Shown here piece by piece: positions 60,139 through 64,000 of a DNA stretch of 64,000 bases. Numbering within the stretch: position 1 is the first letter of the stretch; every line of letters starts with the position of its first letter. Position numbers and translations under genes: made by a program. This stretch comes from Strobilurus pachycystidiatus (lineage: Eukaryota; Basidiomycota; Agaricomycetes; Agaricales; Physalacriaceae), in the NCBI GenBank assembly GCA_019915135.1, contig JAHLMK010000015.1:1178001-1242000 (forward strand), given 5' to 3'. The notes beneath the pieces were generated by a model. The model was given only the letters and a program-made list of their open reading frames with translations, searched no databases and was not told where the DNA came from.

Positions 60139-61676
60139 TAAAAGCTGTGTACCTTATAAGACCCGTAAGTGATTACATGTACTCATCAGTGCTCGTAACG
60201 TCGCATAACGATGATTTGATTATTATAGGGCAGGTGGGTGTCTTACAGACTTGCAAGACCACGTATCTACGTACGCGTTCTTACAACAAGGATCCGATTT
60301 TTCCGACACTGACAAACGTGCGAGGACCTTTCGGACACGGTGAATGAAAGGAACGTCGGTTTTGTCGGACTGAGGGATTTTTCTCAGAAGGCGATATGCG
60401 ATGTGGTAAGTCGCGAAAATGGCGCTTTTGCCAAGGGCAGACGCGGCCGCAGGCATCTTTGAATCTTGATCTTGCTCAAAAACCCTGAGATCATTGATGC
60501 ATAGACGTCACATCCACCACCGTAACGCCACGTTCATCACCATTGCTGTAGAGTGATCACCTGTCTCCGAGTCTAGGTTCCGTGCTACGCACGACTCTGC
60601 TTGTGATTTCGCTCCAGCGCGACGGTTCGTTCCACCACCAGCGACGTCACAGCTGTTGTCCTCTCCCGCTGGGTTGAGGAATGCTGTTCCGAGAACTGCG
60701 GTGGAGCAGCGATCCTGGCAAGTCGGTACGGTGCTCTCTGTGGCGCCAAATCAACGACCTGGAATGATACACGTGCACAGAGCACAATCTTGGAACTGCC
60801 TTGTCCAGGCGCCATCAAACTCTACATCCTTCGCCACCTCGCGTACTCCCGCAGTGAGACCCCATGTGATCGTGGCGGAGCCTCGTTTGCCTGGGTACTT
60901 TCACACCTATCTACAAACCGCCTGTCACTACTGTACTCGGCTTCTGTGTCTCCTGGAGTCATCCAGTGCCCCAGCAAAGCGCCTGTACGTCGGGACACCA
61001 CTGGCCTCAAAGGAGTGAACTCGCAGGACTTCGGAACGTCTCGTTGACGCCGAGAAGGTCGAGGACACGTTTTCTCCTTGTACTGGCCCTGACGGCCTCC
61101 ACCTCCTCGCACAGATCTGAGACCGACGGGAATCACGACTCGGTTTTGTGGAAATATATCAGCGCTTGTGGCGCGCCCTTTACAGCTATGACTGTGAAGC
61201 GGCGAGACAGACGCTCGCAACACTGAACGGACCACAGTAACAACCGGACACCACACACACAGTAGAAGACGGTCGTGCTTGTCCAACGCCACACTCCTCC
61301 TGATAGACATCACATCGCATTCGTAAGGTATACAAGTAGATTCAGTTGTAATAGCTAAAATATCGATACAAACACCCGCTTGCATGCTATTAAATTTGTA
61401 CACCCAGGCTCCGAGAAACCTCGACTTGTGATAAAAGTCCGCCATGTCCCTCTCAGTTCTGCCAGATTGATAGCATGTACAGTACACATACAGTAAGTGC
61501 GCCACGGGTAACTCGAGACATCAGTCACACAGTCTAGTCAATTGACTGGGGATGAGTACTGGAGTCCCGAACGAAGAGTTACCTAAGTTGGGATTAGACC
61601 ACAAAGATAAGAAAGCGAGCAAAAAACATACTGTGCAATTTTGCAGACCGCGAAGCACGCACACACGCCCTCCTCA

Positions 61677-63328
61677 TCACCTATTCTTCCTGCGTATTAT
61701 CGGCGGCTCTGGTGCGGACCCGTTGACGGTGAACAGTGGCGTAGACCCAGTTATGTCATGTTGATCCATCACGTCCGACTTTCGTTTCTGTCCTCTGGTC
61801 ATCGGGGGTGCGGGAGTGACCTGGATATCCGGCATCGTAGGCGTGGCGTCTTGCTGCGGTGGTGGCGGTGGTGGTGGCTCCTCAACTTCATGAGCGAGCG
61901 GAGGGTCGAAATTGATAAATGCATTGATATCATCAGGGATGGGGATATTCGCAGAAAGAGGGAGGAGGTTGGTGAGATTCTCTATGTCATTGTTCATAGT
62001 GTCAACGGACTTCTCGATCTCAGATATATGAGATTGGAGGTCCTCCTTATGAGCGGAGGTGTCCGTTTCTGGAGCGGGGAGAGTGGATAAGAAGTCGGTG
62101 AACGAGGAATCGTTGCCAAGGTTGAAACTGGACAAGAGGCTTGACCAATCCTGCGAGGAAAAGTTGGGGGTGGGAGTGAAGGATGACGGATTATTGAAGT
62201 CGGTTAGCTTCATGAGCTGAGATTCTGAAACATCGCTAGTCATGTCGAAGCTAGCCGGGGACGGCGCTTGTGATTGTAATGCTGACAGAGGCGCTAGAGA
62301 CCCGGGAGTCTCGACGGAAGGCTCGACTAACGTCACGGTTAGAAAGCAATTTAACTGTAGAGAGTGAACACTGACAAGAAGGTGAGTCGACGGAGAATAG
62401 TTGGTCCTCGCCATCGTCAGTAACTTCCATGATTCTCGCGTTCGGTGTAACACTGTCGTGACGATGAGAGTTATCGCGCCCGCCTTTGTCAGCCGGATGT
62501 CTTTTGTCCTCAATCATCAAGCGCTGCTGCTGTAGGGAGGGTGGGGCTTCATGAGTCTTGTCCTTCGTTCCGATTTGGCCAAGTAGGTTGCCCAGAAATT
62601 GGACAATGAGGTTGATCGTGTTCTGCTGCTGCTGATAACGCTGCAGAGACCGATGCGCTTCATCCCAAAGTGAACGATCCGTTTGTTTGAGTTCTGCAAG
62701 CTCTTGTGTGATGCGAGCTTGGCTACGCCGGATGTCTGTTAGGGCGGCGTTCACATCATACGCCTGGCGGATAGCGGGCACGCCAGCGGTGCTGGTCGAG
62801 GCTTCGGAAGCAACAGAGTCGACGAGAAGAGGGTCTTTTATGCGAGTGTGTTTCTTCCCCTCGTTTATCAACGTCAACAAATCCTCTCTATCACGTTGAA
62901 AGTGTTGATGGACATATTCAGAAGACTCCAGTTCGGATTGCCGCTTCAGTACTCCTTGCTGCAAGTGCATGACTTTGCGAAAGCCATATTTGTTGAGCTG
63001 TCTAACAAATGCGGCAGTCTTGTCCGTCTTGAACCAGCGAGGGAGAACGTCGGATTCTAACTTGGCCTGGTCACGGACTGTATATGTTGAATATTGGCTC
63101 CTTTGGAGGGGAAGTATATGACACGTACTTAGAAACGACTGTCCATCGTCAGCCCAGCCAATTATGTCGTTCGTCGTCGGGTCACTGACAATCCTAAGTG
63201 GCGAATGAGCAAGCAATTGATCGAGATAATTGACGAGCGGACTGGTATAATCTTGGAAGGAATGGTGGAATTTTGTTGGCGCTCGTGAATGAGTTGGATA
63301 ATGCAACCTGATTGGTGGCGGTTGCCAT
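61677..63328 (-). CDS. HSF1: Heat shock transcription factor
   Basis: Trimeric activator binding heat-shock elements. The start MATATNQVALSNSF at 63328 leads to the winged-helix domain across two introns: KIPPFLPRLYQIVSDPTTNDIIGWADDGQSFL, joined here in pieces, then RDQAKLESDVLPRWFK, TAAFVRQLNKYGFRKVMHL and QQGVLKRQ. The recognition-helix signature FVRQLNKYGF is intact. The trimerising coiled coil follows (ITQELAELKQTDRSLWDEA, HRSLQRYQQQQNTINLIVQF). The C-terminal half has an acidic/hydrophobic activation-like region (TDFNNPSSFTPTPNFSSQDW, SLLSSFNLGNDSSFTDFLST), a short coil (ISEIEKSVDTMNNDIENLT), a Pro run and a basic end. Introns near 63273-63215, 63126-63075 and 62382-62328. It is the window's last protein gene. 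Confidence 0.9.
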
Positions 63329-63467
63329 CTGGCCGCAAAGATGTGGCGAGAAATGGTGGTAGGAAGAGCGAATGTGACGAGCCGTGACGTACAAAGCTAT
63401 GGAAAGACTATGGAAAGTTGCTACCCTAGATGGTGGCTCAGAAGGCTCACACAGCCACATTCAGCAC

Positions 63468-63541
63468 GGTTCGATGGCGTAGTTGGTTATCGCATCTGTC
63501 TAACACACAGAAGGTCCTCAGTTCGAGCCTGGGTCGAATCA
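63468..63541 (+). tRNA. tRNA-Val (anticodon AAC)
   Basis: Acceptor stem GGTTCGA (63468-63474) pairs with TCGAATC (63534-63540, one G-T), discriminator A at 63541. The anticodon stem TCTGT/ACAGA encloses loop CTAACAC with anticodon AAC. The T arm CTCAG/CTGGG has loop TTCGAGC. A T5 run directly follows as the Pol III terminator. No intron. Anticodon stem and GAAGGTC junction match the tRNA-Val(CAC) at 34.9 kb. Confidence 0.92.
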
Positions 63542-64000
63542 TTTTTCCTTGACGCCCGAGAATGTCCTGTGGCGCAGCGCCGACTCCAGTCTCCCGAGGC
63601 CCGAGCGGCATGAATTTTTTAAATGAATCATTGATCAATTCTCAATTTTTACTCTCATTGTTCACCCCTTTTTGAGTCAGACTGACTTATGTTTTGATTC
63701 TTGTACTCGAAATTTTTTTCTCGAGAATGTTTAGTCCTGACCCTAAGCTCTTGACTTCGGAGTCTGATGTTCTGAGTCGTGACTTTTGAAAGTTGTCGGT
63801 TGAGACCCCACTCCTCGATCTGAGCTGCTGTCAATTCGAAGCCGAATCAAGGTTTTGCCACTCGTACAAGGGATGGCCAGAACCTTAATTCAGAAAACCG
63901 ACTGTCGGAAAGTGAGGAATGAGACTTGCACTCGTAGGTACAAATTTTGACACTGGTAATGTCTACGGCTATGTTACAGTACAATTTCCGAAAAGACTGG
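63542..64000. other. AT-rich flank after the tRNA, no gene recognised
   Basis: T-rich sequence following the tRNA terminator, with words such as TTGAGTC/GACTC and TTCTTGTACTCG-like repeats of no clear structure; continues past the window end. Confidence 0.35.

Larger units (their letters stand above)
58317..61676. other. Gene-poor stretch with short palindromic repeats
   Basis: A 3.3-kb region between the Zn2Cys6 regulator and HSF1 (3' side). Frames at 58352-58936 (+), 60656-61018 (+) and 60822-61505 (-) have no recognisable domain. Two copies of CTTGTAAGGCCTTA and several TTACAAG-like words lie at 59.1-60.3 kb. No complete mobile element found. Confidence 0.4.

Noticed and set aside
60822..61505. 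Minus-strand open frame of 227 codons
   Set aside because: Long but with atypical composition, no domain and no plausible start context; not supported.

Overview
The window reads as nuclear DNA of an Agaricomycete-type basidiomycete. Genes are packed on both strands and cut by many 45-65 bp GT-AG introns. The gene set is fungal: SHO1, CHK1, HSF1, recyclin/RCY1, KRE9/KNH-like GPI proteins, a Zn2Cys6 regulator, a DAL5-type transporter and a delta-12-type desaturase. No rRNA, CRISPR array or organelle DNA was seen. Splice sites were placed by eye.

The main result lies at 1.9-10.6 kb. A KEL3/KLHDC4-type kelch gene on the minus strand (start 10618, stop 1876) is split by a 5,661-bp insert at 4317-9977. 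The insert has all the marks of a recent DNA transposon. Its ends are long inverted repeats (4317-4496 and 9787-9977) whose outer 33 bp match at 31 positions. It is flanked by a duplicated target site, GCCGGAA (7 bp, or 8 bp read another way). Removing the insert and one target copy restores the kelch exon exactly: the rejoined 18-exon frame is 2,169 nt, a multiple of three, with no stop. The insert carries two apparently intact, convergent genes that start just inside the two ends and overlap by 58 bp: a DUF6589 protein (about 881 aa) and a RecQ-like DEAH helicase with a C-terminal zinc knuckle (about 753 aa). I infer that DUF6589 is the transposase and the helicase an accessory factor. I know of no established description of such a DUF6589 plus RecQ transposon.

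Layout: F-box/WD40 gene (1-1.7 kb); kelch gene with the transposon (1.9-10.6 kb); F-box gene (11.9-13.2 kb); Ser/Thr-rich wall protein fragment (13.4 kb); DAL5-type MFS transporter (15.1-17.8 kb); GPI-anchored KNH-like protein (18.7 kb); MoCF-domain protein (19.9-21.4 kb); PH-domain protein (21.6-24.1 kb); recyclin-1 (25.3-28.6 kb); HABP4-like RNA-binding protein (29.3-29.9 kb); OCRL-type inositol 5-phosphatase (30.9-34.7 kb); tRNA-Val(CAC); RING protein and SHO1, divergent (35.2-37.0 kb); a tandem kinase-pseudokinase (37.5-40.6 kb); CHK1 (40.9-42.8 kb); branched-chain aminotransferase (43.3-44.7 kb); TRM2 (45.0-47.0 kb); fatty-acid desaturase (47.3-49.3 kb); a gene-poor stretch (49.3-54 kb); cyclophilin-40 (54.2-55.4 kb); Zn2Cys6 regulator (55.7-58.3 kb); a second gene-poor stretch (58.3-61.7 kb); HSF1 (61.7-63.3 kb); tRNA-Val(AAC) at 63.5 kb.

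Most genes are single housekeeping or signalling genes with no cluster logic. Functional links are loose: SHO1, HSF1, CHK1 and cyclophilin-40 all act in stress responses, and recyclin and the OCRL-type phosphatase both act in membrane traffic.
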